Source: Candidatus Saccharimonadota bacterium
GTDB lineage: Bacteria; Patescibacteriota; Saccharimonadia; Saccharimonadales; Saccharimonadaceae
Reading direction: 5' to 3'
DNA: 41,962 bases
Assembly: GCA_017514665.1 (NCBI GenBank)
Contig: JAFWIX010000004.1
Coordinates: 1 to 41,962 of the forward strand
Notes under the pieces: generated by a model
The model's input: the letters and a program-made list of their open reading frames with translations, nothing else
What the model was told of the DNA's origin: nothing
Database searches by the model: none
Made by a program: the position numbers and the translations under genes
Shown here: piece by piece, positions 13,538-21,397 of the stretch
Layout: each line of letters opens with the position of its first letter
How positions within the stretch are numbered: the stretch's first letter is position 1

Positions 13538-14566
13538 ATGCAAACTATTCTTACCGGTATTCGTACCAACGAAGAACCTACCATCGGCAATTTTATCGGG
13601 TCATACGCACCCATGGTCAAAGCCGCCCACCAGCATGCTGGTAAATACGAAATCAACATGTTCGTTCCCGATCTTCACTCTTTTACTACCCCTATTAATC
13701 ACGCTGATTTTTACGACCAGACCTTAAAAGGTATTAAATATTATATCGCCGCTGGGCTTGATGTTAGCAATCCTCACATTCATGTTTATCGCAATTCACG
13801 CGTGCCGGCGCACGCTGAACTTTGCTGGATTTTAGATTGTTTTACTTACTTCGGTGAAGCCGCACGCATGACTCAGTTCAAAGAGAAGTCTGAAGAATTG
13901 AAGGAAAATGCCGTTTCAGTCGGCCTATTTAATTATCCGGTCTTGATGGCCGCTGACATCCTGCTTTATGACACTAAATACGTTCCTCTTGGTGAAGATC
14001 AATTCCAGCACTTAGAATTTTGCCGCGACATTGCCAGCCGTTTTAATCGTAAATTCAAGCAAGATATCTTTGCTATCCCGGTTTCTGAAGATGAGCAGAT
14101 CAAATTTATGGGCTTAGAAAACGGTCTGCGCATTCGCTCGCTTACCGATCCCAGTAAGAAAATGAGCAAGAGCAGCAAAGTCGAAAAATCCAAAATCTCA
14201 CTTTCTGATGACCCTAAAGTCGCCGCCAGCAAAATTATGTCCGCCACTACCGATAGCGTCGGTAAGATTAGCTTTGATATGTTTAATCAACCTGGCATTT
14301 CCAATCTTTTGCAAATTGAATCCGTAATCAGCGATGTGCCACTTCAGGATGTCATTAGTACTTGGGCGGGCGAGACTCACTACGGTGATCTTAAACAAAA
14401 GGTCGCCTCCTCAGTCAGCGAATTCCTCGAAGATTTCCAGAACAAAGTCGCCCAGATTAGCGATGCTGATGTCGAAAAAATACTCGAAAAGGGCGAAACC
14501 TACGCCAACGAAGTTGCCAATCAAAAGCTCCACGCCGTGCAAAAACTCGTGGGTCTGCGCCGATGA
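13538..14566 (+). CDS. trpS: Tryptophanyl-tRNA synthetase
   Basis: 342 residues, normal length. It charges tRNA-Trp with tryptophan in the cytosol. The class I signature 1 appears as 'TIGNFIGS' (15-22) and signature 2 as KMSKS (208-212). 'LMAADILLY' and 'VPLGEDQFQHLE' are typical TrpRS segments. The ribosome-binding site ATAGGGG repeats the 5' acceptor strand and flank of the preceding tRNA-Trp (13442-13448). The stop overlaps the next ATG (ATGA), so translation is coupled to the pseudouridine synthase. Confidence 0.95.
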   Translation: MQTILTGIRTNEEPTIGNFIGSYAPMVKAAHQHAGKYEINMFVPDLHSFTTPINHADFYDQTLKGIKYYIAAGLDVSNPHIHVYRNSRVPAHAELCWILDCFTYFGEAARMTQFKEKSEELKENAVSVGLFNYPVLMAADILLYDTKYVPLGEDQFQHLEFCRDIASRFNRKFKQDIFAIPVSEDEQIKFMGLENGLRIRSLTDPSKKMSKSSKVEKSKISLSDDPKVAASKIMSATTDSVGKISFDMFNQPGISNLLQIESVISDVPLQDVISTWAGETHYGDLKQKVASSVSEFLEDFQNKVAQISDADVEKILEKGETYANEVANQKLHAVQKLVGLRR

Positions 14567-15456
14567 TTAAATCTGCGGGCGCCATTCGTACTGGTAAAAA
14601 ATTCAGCAAACCTGCCATGTCGCGCGTCGTCAATGGCGACGTCGAATTAGCCGAGGCGCCAACCGCTCCTAAGAAAGTCCGCCTTGACCATCTGTTGGCC
14701 GAGCAATACCCTAAATACAATCGTTCTACTTTGCAGAAATTTATCAAACAAGGGTTTGTCACTGTCGATGGCGAAGTTGCTATGAAACCCAATCAATCCG
14801 TATTGCCGTCTGCTAAAATTGTTTTGAATTTGCCAGAAAATGACAGGGAATTACCCCAAATTCCGGTAATTTATGAAGATGATAATGTTTTAGTTTTAAA
14901 TAAGCCCGCTGGATTGCTCAGCATGGCCAAGGGTGAATATTGCCCCGAGCCGACTCTCGAAGATTACGGTTTATTAGTGCATCGTCTTGATCGTGACACT
15001 TCGGGCATAGTAATTTTAGCTAAAAACCCCGAAACTCAAAAAATGTTGCGTCGCCAATTTCAAGACCGCAAAGCCCATAAGACTTATTATGCCATCGTCG
15101 AGGGTCATCCTAAGGAATCGGAGGCCTTGATTGATTTACCGATTGAGCGCAATTTCAAACGTCCTAATACTTTCCTGGTCACGCCCAACGGCAAGGCTTC
15201 TCAGACGCACTACAAAGTTATGAAACAAAATGATAAATACTCACTGTTAGAGTTAAAACCCACTACTGGTCGCACGCATCAATTGCGCGTGCATTTGCAA
15301 TATCTTGGTACGCCGATTCTTGGCGATCGAGTCTATGGCTCGGAGTCTGACCGTCTTTATCTTCACGCTCACAGTCTTGAAATCACCATTCCTAAAGGTG
15401 AGCGTCGCACTTTTACCGCGCCTGTACCACCGGAGTTTGACGATGTTCTTCGATAA
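14563..15456 (+). CDS. RluA-family RNA pseudouridine synthase with S4 domain
   Basis: 297 residues. An N-terminal S4 RNA-binding domain (about 40-85, 'RLDHLLAEQYPKYNRSTLQKF') is followed by the RluA catalytic domain. The signature 'HRLDRDTSGIVILAK' contains the catalytic Asp, and 'GRTHQLRVHLQYLGTPILGD' follows. It converts specific uridines in rRNA (or tRNA) to pseudouridine; the exact target (RluD- or RluC-type) cannot be assigned. About 35 N-terminal residues precede the S4 domain. It overlaps trpS by 4 nt and the delta'-like gene by 14 nt. Confidence 0.9.
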   Translation: MIKSAGAIRTGKKFSKPAMSRVVNGDVELAEAPTAPKKVRLDHLLAEQYPKYNRSTLQKFIKQGFVTVDGEVAMKPNQSVLPSAKIVLNLPENDRELPQIPVIYEDDNVLVLNKPAGLLSMAKGEYCPEPTLEDYGLLVHRLDRDTSGIVILAKNPETQKMLRRQFQDRKAHKTYYAIVEGHPKESEALIDLPIERNFKRPNTFLVTPNGKASQTHYKVMKQNDKYSLLELKPTTGRTHQLRVHLQYLGTPILGDRVYGSESDRLYLHAHSLEITIPKGERRTFTAPVPPEFDDVLR

Positions 15457-16102
15457 TCTCGACCAAATTCCCGAGATTGCCCTCGGCACCGGCTGCTCAG
15501 TATTCGTAATTAATCAACTTGATGATAAGAATTTTGAGGGAGCATTTTTCTTATCGCCGGTCGATAAACCGTCCATTACTGTGGAGCAAGTACGTGATTT
15601 TACGGCACAATTCAACACTAAGCAATCTAAGGATATTTTTGCCGTCATCACCCCCGCCGACGCCATGAGCACTGCCGCTCAGAACGCTTTTCTTAAAAAT
15701 CTCGAAGAGCCCGCTCCGTATATTCATTATGTATTATTAACTAACAAACCCACCAAACTTCTCCCCACTATCCTTAGTCGTGCGCAGGTTTTTTATCACA
15801 AGAAAATTGATTCTCTTGACGCTGACCTCGCCGTCGATGCCGAAATTCGCAATCTCGCCAAACAATTCATCACCGCCAAACCGACTGAGTTGCCGGCTCT
15901 CGCCGATACTATCGCCAAGCAAAAAAATTCGCGCGAATATTCTCTGGAAGTCATCGCTATCGCCGTCGAGTTACTTTACAAGTCTTATTTCAAAACCAAA
16001 AATCCTGCCTTTCTCGAAAAAATTCCCAAATTCACCGAGCTTTACGATAATCTTGCCATGAACGGTCATATTAAGCTTCACCTTGTTGCTGATTTGTGTT
16101 AA
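15443..16102 (+). CDS. DNA polymerase III delta'-like (HolB) clamp-loader subunit, short form
   Basis: 219 residues from the ATG at 15443, which overlaps the preceding gene by 14 nt; a longer frame lies wholly within that gene. 'STAAQNAFLKNLEEPAPYIHYVLLTNKPTKLLPTILSRAQVF' is split by a few changes but clearly the HolB/DnaX sensor region ('NAFLKNLEEP', 'LLPTILSR'). The Walker A region is absent and the protein is shorter than typical delta' (~330 residues), which fits a subunit that does not bind ATP. It would work in the clamp loader with the replicative polymerase encoded at 33790. Some proteins of this type in reduced genomes are poorly defined, so the subunit label is tentative. Confidence 0.7.
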   Translation: MFFDNLDQIPEIALGTGCSVFVINQLDDKNFEGAFFLSPVDKPSITVEQVRDFTAQFNTKQSKDIFAVITPADAMSTAAQNAFLKNLEEPAPYIHYVLLTNKPTKLLPTILSRAQVFYHKKIDSLDADLAVDAEIRNLAKQFITAKPTELPALADTIAKQKNSREYSLEVIAIAVELLYKSYFKTKNPAFLEKIPKFTELYDNLAMNGHIKLHLVADLC

Positions 16103-16105
16103 AAT
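16097..16105 (+). promoter_or_regulatory. Extended -10 over the delta' stop codon
   Basis: TGTTAAAAT overlaps the TAA stop at 16100-16102, and the next ATG follows after six nucleotides, implying a leaderless TPR-gene transcript. Confidence 0.45.
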
Positions 16106-16111
16106 AAAGTC

Positions 16112-16852
16112 ATGATTGGTATTACCATTATCTTGCTATTTTGTGTTTATCTAGTTTTTTTATTTCCCGACACTCCCAAACCAGAGAAACAACCTAGCCA
16201 TAGTGCTAGATACACTGCTCAGATGCGCAAACTTTGGCAAATCGCTCAAGATTCCATGAAAGAACGCAAGCCACTCAGAGCTGAAAAGGCCTTGCTTACC
16301 ATTTTGAAATTTGATGAAAAAAATGCCGCCGCCTACAATCGTCTCGGTATTTTGTATGCCAAATCACAAAAATTCGACGAGGCGATTGAATGTTTTGAAA
16401 TTGCCCAGTCGCTTGATGATAATCCATCGTCTTTGCATAACGTGGGCTTGATTTATCTCGAAACCGGTGCTTATGAAAAAGCCGCCATGGCTTTTGAGCA
16501 AGCGCTCAAATTAGAAGGTGATTTGCCAGCTCGCTTTATCGCTCTTGCTAAGGCCAAGGAAAAACTCGGTAAACGCAAAGAAGCCATTGACGCGCTCGAA
16601 AGTGCTTACGAACTCGATCGTAGCGCCTCCACCCTGCGTCAAATTCTTGCTATTTACGAAGACGCTGGCGACACCGAAAATATCGCTGCTACCACTGCAC
16701 GCATTGAGCGTCATATCACCGATTCCGCTCTCGCCAAACAAAAGAAAACTCGCACGATTCGCTCCCGCACTGCTACACATTCCTCTGGCCGCCCCACCGC
16801 CAAGCCTCGTGCTACTTCTCCTACCCGGCCCAATCGTCGCAAAGTTATTTAA
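16112..16852 (+). CDS. Membrane-anchored TPR-repeat protein
   Basis: 246 residues. An N-terminal hydrophobic helix (2-18) is followed by three to four tetratricopeptide repeats (about 50-185), visible as 'AAAYNRLGILYAKSQKFDEAIECFE', split here as 'YNRLGILYAKSQKFDEAIE', and 'LHNVGLIYLETGAYEKAAMAF'. The tail is basic and rich in Arg/Ser/Thr/Pro. TPR domains mediate protein-protein contacts, so it is probably a scaffold on the cytoplasmic or outer face of the membrane; the partner is not known. The start lies 6 nt after a -10 and has no Shine-Dalgarno. Confidence 0.8.
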   Translation: MIGITIILLFCVYLVFLFPDTPKPEKQPSHSARYTAQMRKLWQIAQDSMKERKPLRAEKALLTILKFDEKNAAAYNRLGILYAKSQKFDEAIECFEIAQSLDDNPSSLHNVGLIYLETGAYEKAAMAFEQALKLEGDLPARFIALAKAKEKLGKRKEAIDALESAYELDRSASTLRQILAIYEDAGDTENIAATTARIERHITDSALAKQKKTRTIRSRTATHSSGRPTAKPRATSPTRPNRRKVI

Positions 16853-16865
16853 ATTATTGAATCTA

Positions 16866-16874
16866 TGTTATAAT
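16866..16874 (+). promoter_or_regulatory. Extended -10 promoter of tRNA-Ala
   Basis: TGTTATAAT, eight nucleotides before the tRNA. Confidence 0.65.
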
Positions 16875-16882
16875 CTGGCTAT

Positions 16883-16958
16883 GGGGCGTTAGCTCAGCTG
16901 ATAGAGCGCAGCATTCGCATTGCTGAGGTCGCGGGTTTGATTCCCGCACGCTCCACCA
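16883..16958 (+). tRNA. tRNA-Ala (anticodon CGC)
   Basis: 76 nt. The acceptor GGGGCGT/ACGCTCC contains the G3-U70 pair that identifies alanine tRNAs. The CCA is encoded and the anticodon loop is TTCGCAT. Confidence 0.95.
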
Positions 16959-16999
16959 AAAATGAAAATTTGAAAGCTTGCTTTCAAATTAGCATTTTT
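16958..16999 (+). terminator. Hairpin terminator after tRNA-Ala
   Basis: A perfect 10-bp inner stem, ATTTGAAAGC/GCTTTCAAAT, is extended by a 7-bp outer stem, AAAAATG/CATTTTT. It starts at the last base of the tRNA. Confidence 0.65.
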
Positions 17000-17020
17000 C
17001 CAGAGCGTAGCGTGAAGATT

Positions 17021-17040
17021 TTCCCGCACGCTCCACCAAA
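17021..17040 (+). repeat. Exact 20-bp duplicate of the tRNA-Ala 3' end
   Basis: TTCCCGCACGCTCCACCAAA at 16941-16960 recurs exactly 80 bp downstream. It includes the T-arm 3' half, acceptor strand, CCA and two flanking bases. It could be an attachment-site scar of a lost integrated element or the tail of a deleted second tRNA gene. Confidence 0.8.
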
Positions 17041-17055
17041 GTTTTTGAGGAACAT

Positions 17056-17700
17056 ATGCTTACTATAATCAACATCATCAAAGTTCTGCTAATCCTTGGC
17101 CTTTTTGTCTACGTTTTGAGCCGCAAAGACAAAGATTATCTTTTGAAAGCGGCTTTTTTGTTTACCCTTGCTTCAGATATCATTCTCGCTATTGCTGCGT
17201 CCGACGCGACCGAAGAGACACTTTTGCCTATCGGTACTATGGTTTTTTGTTTTGCTCAATTGGCTTATTTTTGTCGTCATTGTCCAAACAAAAATCTTGC
17301 CAAAGGTTATCTCTTTTGTAGCGCACTGGCAATTATTGTAATTTTTGTACTTTCAACTTTCTTCAGTGTTACGGTTGAAACCACAAGTACTTGTCCGCAG
17401 GGCGCTATGTGCGATCGCATCATCGACTCGCACACACAAACTACGATTATACCAATACAGCTAGCCATTGTTCTTTACGCTGCTATTTATGCTCTTACCG
17501 AAATTCTTAATTTTGTCTTTACTTTAAAACAAGACAAAAAGACTGCCCTCGGCTTTGCGCTGTTTATCACTTGCGATCTCTGTATCGCCCTTGGTTATAT
17601 TGGTATAGCGCCCGAAGCAATTACTAGTTGGCTGTGTTGGGTTTTTTACTTGCCTGCGCAAATTTTGCTTGCCATAAGCCCAAAACCTGTGTTAAAATAA
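17056..17700 (+). CDS. YhhN/TMEM86-like seven-helix membrane protein
   Basis: 214 residues with about seven hydrophobic helices. 'FTLASDIILA' and the late 'WVFYLPAQILLAIS' recall the YhhN family (G-x-F-x-x-S/A-D and Y-x-x-A-Q motifs), whose animal members are lysoplasmalogenases. The assignment rests on topology and these short motifs only. A loop around residues 110-125 contains two Cys. Ribosome-binding site GAGG precedes the ATG by five nucleotides. Its stop overlaps the promoter of the next gene. Confidence 0.4.
   Translation: MLTIINIIKVLLILGLFVYVLSRKDKDYLLKAAFLFTLASDIILAIAASDATEETLLPIGTMVFCFAQLAYFCRHCPNKNLAKGYLFCSALAIIVIFVLSTFFSVTVETTSTCPQGAMCDRIIDSHTQTTIIPIQLAIVLYAAIYALTEILNFVFTLKQDKKTALGFALFITCDLCIALGYIGIAPEAITSWLCWVFYLPAQILLAISPKPVLK
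17690..17698 (+). promoter_or_regulatory. Extended -10 at the end of the YhhN-like gene
   Basis: TGTTAAAAT with the next ATG nine nucleotides later, over the stop codon of the upstream gene. Confidence 0.4.
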
Positions 17701-17707
17701 AACTATT

Positions 17708-18193
17708 ATGGAAGGTAAAAAATCAATCTCACGCGCAATCTTGGTATTTGGCGCTCCTTGCAGCGGCAAATCCACTTTTTGCAAAAAATTCTCAAATCAA
17801 TTTAAGGCGCCGTATTACGATTTAAGCCAGCTCAAAGTCGAATACAATTTGTCTAGAAAACAAATTTTAATGCTGGTTGAACAAATCGCCAAGACTGGCA
17901 TCACTATTGTCATCGAAGGCGGCATCGATACAGAGCAGGACCGTCAAGAAATTCGCAACATTTTACGTAAGGCTGGCTATGAGCCATCACTAATCTGGAT
18001 TCAGACTGATGTATCTACTATCAAATCTCGTCTTAAGACTCGTCTCAAATCTGTTTCCAAAGCTAAGGCCGAATACGAGAACAAGGTCAAGCGTCTAGAG
18101 GCACCATCCGACGTTGAACCAACTATCATTCTTTCTGGTAAACATACCTATCCTACTCAAGCCAAGCACGTTCTAACTCAGCTTGCTGAATAA
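17708..18193 (+). CDS. Small P-loop NTPase/kinase (AAA_33-like)
   Basis: 161 residues. 'LVFGAPCSGKSTFCKKF' (about residues 12-28) is a Walker A motif. 'GITIVIEGGID' could be the Walker B-like strand, and the Arg-rich region 'TIKSRLKTRLKS' resembles a lid. The size and layout match small nucleoside or polynucleotide kinases and related ATP-dependent phosphotransferases. The substrate cannot be read. The stop shares one base with the start of the peptidase gene, so the pair is coupled. Confidence 0.65.
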   Translation: MEGKKSISRAILVFGAPCSGKSTFCKKFSNQFKAPYYDLSQLKVEYNLSRKQILMLVEQIAKTGITIVIEGGIDTEQDRQEIRNILRKAGYEPSLIWIQTDVSTIKSRLKTRLKSVSKAKAEYENKVKRLEAPSDVEPTIILSGKHTYPTQAKHVLTQLAE

Positions 18194-18741
18194 TGATTAT
18201 AGAAGATCCTGAATTTGGCGAAGTCATTGTGCGCCGCAATGCTCTAGCCAGATCTGCGCGTTTTTCGATTTCTACCTCTGGGCGATTACAAATGTCAGTA
18301 CCAAAATATACCAGCGACCGTGCGGTACGCAAATTTTTGAACTATAGCCGTTCGGCTATTCGTACGCAGTTGCCGATCAAAAATCCCACTACTCAACGCG
18401 CGCGTGATGCGAAAAAGAAATTATTAGCCAAAAAGGCTCGCGCCGAATTACCTTATCGTCTTGAATATCTCGCTATTAAACACGGCTACATTTACAATCA
18501 TTATCGATTATCTCATGCTAATACGCGCTGGGGTAGCTGTTCGTCTAATCGTACCATTTCTCTCAATATTGGCTTAATGAAATTACCACCGGTGTTACGT
18601 GATTACGTAATTTTACATGAACTAGCGCATCTCAATCATATGGATCATTCGCTTGCCTTTTGGGCCGAAGTCGCCAAACACGACCCTCATTATAAAGACC
18701 ATCGCCGTAAGCTCAAACATTTCTCACCAGGGGTTGACTAA
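18193..18741 (+). CDS. YgjP-like zinc metallopeptidase
   Basis: 182 residues. 'NTRWGSCSSNRTISLN' (about 110-125) and 'HELAHLNHMDHSLAFW' (142-157) are the two hallmarks of the YgjP/SprT-like group. H142, H146 and probably H152 are the zinc ligands and E143 the catalytic acid. The N-terminal third has a basic linker ('KKKLLAKKAR'). Proteins of this group are soluble and their substrates are mostly unknown. It overlaps the kinase gene by one base. Confidence 0.85.
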   Translation: MIIEDPEFGEVIVRRNALARSARFSISTSGRLQMSVPKYTSDRAVRKFLNYSRSAIRTQLPIKNPTTQRARDAKKKLLAKKARAELPYRLEYLAIKHGYIYNHYRLSHANTRWGSCSSNRTISLNIGLMKLPPVLRDYVILHELAHLNHMDHSLAFWAEVAKHDPHYKDHRRKLKHFSPGVD

Positions 18742-18762
18742 CTAAGAAATCTGTGGTATAAT
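18734..18762 (+). promoter_or_regulatory. Promoter of the first sortase gene
   Basis: -35 TTGACT (18734-18739, inside the end of the peptidase gene), 17-bp spacer ending TGG, -10 TATAAT (18757-18762). Confidence 0.8.
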
Positions 18763-18790
18763 CAGAACATAACCTTAATTGGGAGTGTGT

Positions 18791-19414
18791 ATGAGATATT
18801 TTGGTTTAACAGGGCTCCGTGCTCTGTTTCAGACAGTATGTTTCGGCTTCATCGGGGCAGTCGCCCTTGGTAGCCATATTTTTGGTTACCCCACTTCCGA
18901 AATTCGTGACACTGGCGGTATTAGTCGAGCCGCTGCTATAGCGACTATAGACACTGTTTCTGCAAATGACACCAAAGACATTGCCCGAACCTTTAAATCT
19001 ACTGGCGGTTCTAATTATTCTGCTCCCGTCGCTACAACCGCTAGCGCTCCAACTAGTAGCAACAAGACACTTTATTTTAACCAGCCAATTTCTCATATCG
19101 CCAACAAGGGCAATACTTATTGCACTTCTTATGATGCCGGCAATGGCATTATTCACTGCACTAGCTATGGCGGCAAATTATATTACGCCCATCGCAACCG
19201 CGCCTTCGCTGGACTTGCCAGTGCTAATATCGGCGATTTAATCGTCATTGACGGTCAGACTTTCCGTGTTGAAAGTCGCTTCCAACGTCGAGTTACTTCT
19301 GCTGATATGCCTACTATTATTACCGCCAGCAACAACGCCTATAGTGCCGCTTTCATGACTTGCGCCGGTCCCAATGATTCCGAACGCTTAGTGATTTATG
19401 CAAATCGCGTTTAA
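18791..19414 (+). CDS. Sortase-family transpeptidase 1
   Basis: 207 residues from ATG 18791, which has GGGAG six nucleotides upstream. An N-terminal membrane helix (about 10-28) and a Ser/Thr-rich linker lead to a sortase domain. The catalytic set is H134 ('YYAHRN'), C191 ('MTCAG') and R199 ('SERLVIYA'), with 'IGDLIVIDG' between. Sortases cleave LPXTG-like signals and link surface proteins to the wall. Two extra Cys (111, 123) may pair. The compact domain resembles class E/F-type or unclassified CPR sortases. A second sortase follows at once, and a PNTG-bearing candidate substrate is encoded at 24860. Confidence 0.85.
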   Translation: MRYFGLTGLRALFQTVCFGFIGAVALGSHIFGYPTSEIRDTGGISRAAAIATIDTVSANDTKDIARTFKSTGGSNYSAPVATTASAPTSSNKTLYFNQPISHIANKGNTYCTSYDAGNGIIHCTSYGGKLYYAHRNRAFAGLASANIGDLIVIDGQTFRVESRFQRRVTSADMPTIITASNNAYSAAFMTCAGPNDSERLVIYANRV

Positions 19415-19429
19415 TTTTTATTAGTCTTA

Positions 19430-19438
19430 TGTTATAAT
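19430..19438 (+). promoter_or_regulatory. Extended -10 promoter of the second sortase gene
   Basis: TGTTATAAT. The ATG at 19437 lies inside this -10, so it cannot be the start of a message made here. Confidence 0.6.
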
Positions 19439-19454
19439 GAGCACAAGGAGGAGT

Positions 19455-19970
19455 GTGCTCAAAAAATTTAATCCTTTTAATTGGTCTGCACGCACCGTTA
19501 AAATTGCTTTTGCGGTGTTCTGTGCTATTTTTGTACCAGTATATCTCATTATTGGTTTGCAGCCAGCTACCGCTGCCGATCCCACTGAGTTTAATTACGA
19601 CACCCTAAATATCGCCGACATTAATCTCATCGCGCCAGTTAAACCGATTACTCTAAATAGCGAACATCGCCTCGTTGCCCCTGATACTATCGCTGGCGCC
19701 TATTCTGATAGTGCCAACAAGACTCTTATTATTGGTCATTCATCTACTATTTTTGCTACTCTGCATACTGCTCAAGTTGGCGATATGATTGACTACGCCG
19801 ATAGCAAATATGTAATCACCGAAATAACTTATCAAAAAGTTGAAGACATCAATATGCGTGACGTGCTTGCATCAACTAGTCGTCCCACACTTGTATTGAT
19901 GACTTGTGCTGGCACTCCAGTCGATGGCAACTATCCTGAGCGCTTAATCATTACCGCGGAGGCTCTATAA
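19455..19970 (+). CDS. Sortase-family transpeptidase 2
   Basis: 171 residues from GTG 19455, chosen because AAGGAGG lies just before it (three-nucleotide spacing) and the upstream in-frame ATG is within the -10 box. A membrane helix (about 16-38, ending near an ATAAD cleavage-like site) precedes the sortase domain with H95 ('IIGHSS'), C151 ('LMTCAG') and R163 ('YPERLIITA'). It shares the layout of the preceding sortase but is clearly diverged. It may act on a different signal or in pilus-like polymerisation, but no pilin is seen nearby. The stop overlaps the ATG of the CapA-like gene by one base. Confidence 0.85.
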   Translation: MLKKFNPFNWSARTVKIAFAVFCAIFVPVYLIIGLQPATAADPTEFNYDTLNIADINLIAPVKPITLNSEHRLVAPDTIAGAYSDSANKTLIIGHSSTIFATLHTAQVGDMIDYADSKYVITEITYQKVEDINMRDVLASTSRPTLVLMTCAGTPVDGNYPERLIITAEAL

Positions 19971-21397
19971 TGGCAAGAAAATCCACCTTGTCTTTGCCGA
20001 TTGTCTTTATTCTCGTCGCCGCGCTTTCTTTTGTTGGTGTTTGGTGGGTCTCAGCTAATCTGATTAAGTCGGGCGAAGTCACTTACGATGAATCATTAAC
20101 CGACACCGAAAAAGCTTTCCTCGAAAACATTTTTACCGAAGAGGTTAAATTGAAAAATGACGTCACTATTTCCGCTGATACTAAGAGCACACCACCAGGA
20201 GATGACGACGACGGTTTCATCTATGACATTTTAGTGCCAGTAGCGGCTCCCAGCTACGAGGGAATTAGCATCGACAGCGCGTCATTGAACGCCGAATCAT
20301 CAGAGGTTACACTAATTTCAATTAACGAACTCAGCCCTCAGCAAAAATTACTCGCCATCGATGATAAGTATTATTTTGACGACCTCAGTTCTGGTGCGCT
20401 TTATCGTGTCTTTTATCTCGACAGCAAAGACCCCACTGAGGCTAGGGAACTAATTACCCCGCAATTACAGACTTTTCCAACCTCAGATAATACTCTTTCT
20501 TTCGCCCAGACCGGTGTCACTGCACTTTCGCGCGCCATGAATGCCAAACTTAACCAAGTTGGTGATGCTAGCTATTTTGCCGCCAACATCAAAGATTTTC
20601 TCAGCTCTAAAGATTATACGCATACTTCTAACGAGGCTTCTTTTTCCAATTCGGCGACTTCTGATAATATCTGCTCCAAGCCAGGCATGATTGATGCGCT
20701 CACCGCTATTGGTCTTGACGTCGTTGAACTTACTGGTAATCACAATCAAGATTGCGGCGACGAAGCCGCTAAGGAGACTATCGACATTTATAAGGAGCGC
20801 GATATTCAGGTCTTTGGCGGTGGCAAAACCGCCGCTGAAGCCGCCGAACCAGCCATTATAGATGCTAAAAATGCCAAAATTTCTCTCTTTGGTTACAATC
20901 TTTCTACTGGTGGTTATACTACCGATGATACCCCGGGCGCCAATTTCTACACCACCGAAAAAGCCAAGACCGACATCGAGGCCGCCAAAGCTCAGGGTGA
21001 TTTTGTTATCGTCGACGTCCAATTTTATGAATGTAGCGAATACGACACCTCTACCGAAAACACCGCTTGTGATGCTCCGGTGGCTGGCCAGACCGAATTG
21101 TTCCACGAAATCAGTGATCTTGGCGCTGATATCGTAGTAGGTACTTCTGCGCACCAACCGCAAATTTTTGAATTTTACAATAACAAACCAATCTTTTACG
21201 GTCTTGGCAATTTATTCTTTGATCAAAGTTGGTGGCCGGGTACTACTCGTAGTTTGATTTTAACTCACTATTTCATTGATGGTGAATATGTCCAAACCCG
21301 TATTTCGCCCACCGTTTACGACGGTAATCTTCAACCTACTCTAATGGATAAGGAGACTGCTACATGGTTTCTCGCGCGCATCAATCAACTCCGCTAA
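19970..21397 (+). CDS. CapA (PGA_cap)-like membrane-anchored protein
   Basis: 475 residues. An N-terminal membrane helix (about 8-28) is followed by an extracytoplasmic region and then a CapA-type calcineurin-like fold. 'VELTGNHNQDCG', 'GGGKTAAEA', 'DIVVGTSAHQPQ' and 'PIFYGLGNLFFD' match the family motifs (TGNH, G-x-G, hGxxxH, YxLGN). The usual first motif GDxM is replaced by 'AQTGVTALSR', so one metal ligand may be missing. The family is linked to poly-gamma-glutamate capsules and to other surface polymers; the true substrate here is unknown. It is coupled to the second sortase and overlaps the beta-lactamase-like gene by 34 nt. Confidence 0.75.
   Translation: MARKSTLSLPIVFILVAALSFVGVWWVSANLIKSGEVTYDESLTDTEKAFLENIFTEEVKLKNDVTISADTKSTPPGDDDDGFIYDILVPVAAPSYEGISIDSASLNAESSEVTLISINELSPQQKLLAIDDKYYFDDLSSGALYRVFYLDSKDPTEARELITPQLQTFPTSDNTLSFAQTGVTALSRAMNAKLNQVGDASYFAANIKDFLSSKDYTHTSNEASFSNSATSDNICSKPGMIDALTAIGLDVVELTGNHNQDCGDEAAKETIDIYKERDIQVFGGGKTAAEAAEPAIIDAKNAKISLFGYNLSTGGYTTDDTPGANFYTTEKAKTDIEAAKAQGDFVIVDVQFYECSEYDTSTENTACDAPVAGQTELFHEISDLGADIVVGTSAHQPQIFEFYNNKPIFYGLGNLFFDQSWWPGTTRSLILTHYFIDGEYVQTRISPTVYDGNLQPTLMDKETATWFLARINQLR

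Noticed and set aside
16959-17020. Second tRNA gene after tRNA-Ala
   Set aside because: Only the 3' arm sequence is repeated; no D-arm, anticodon arm or 5' acceptor strand can be folded from 16959-17038.
19437-19454. ATG 19437 as start of the second sortase
   Set aside because: It overlaps the -10 box TATAAT (19433-19438), so it would lie upstream of the transcript.
20483-21163. 226-codon open frame antisense to the CapA-like gene
   Set aside because: It lies entirely opposite a gene with clear family motifs; composition reflects the complement of that gene.
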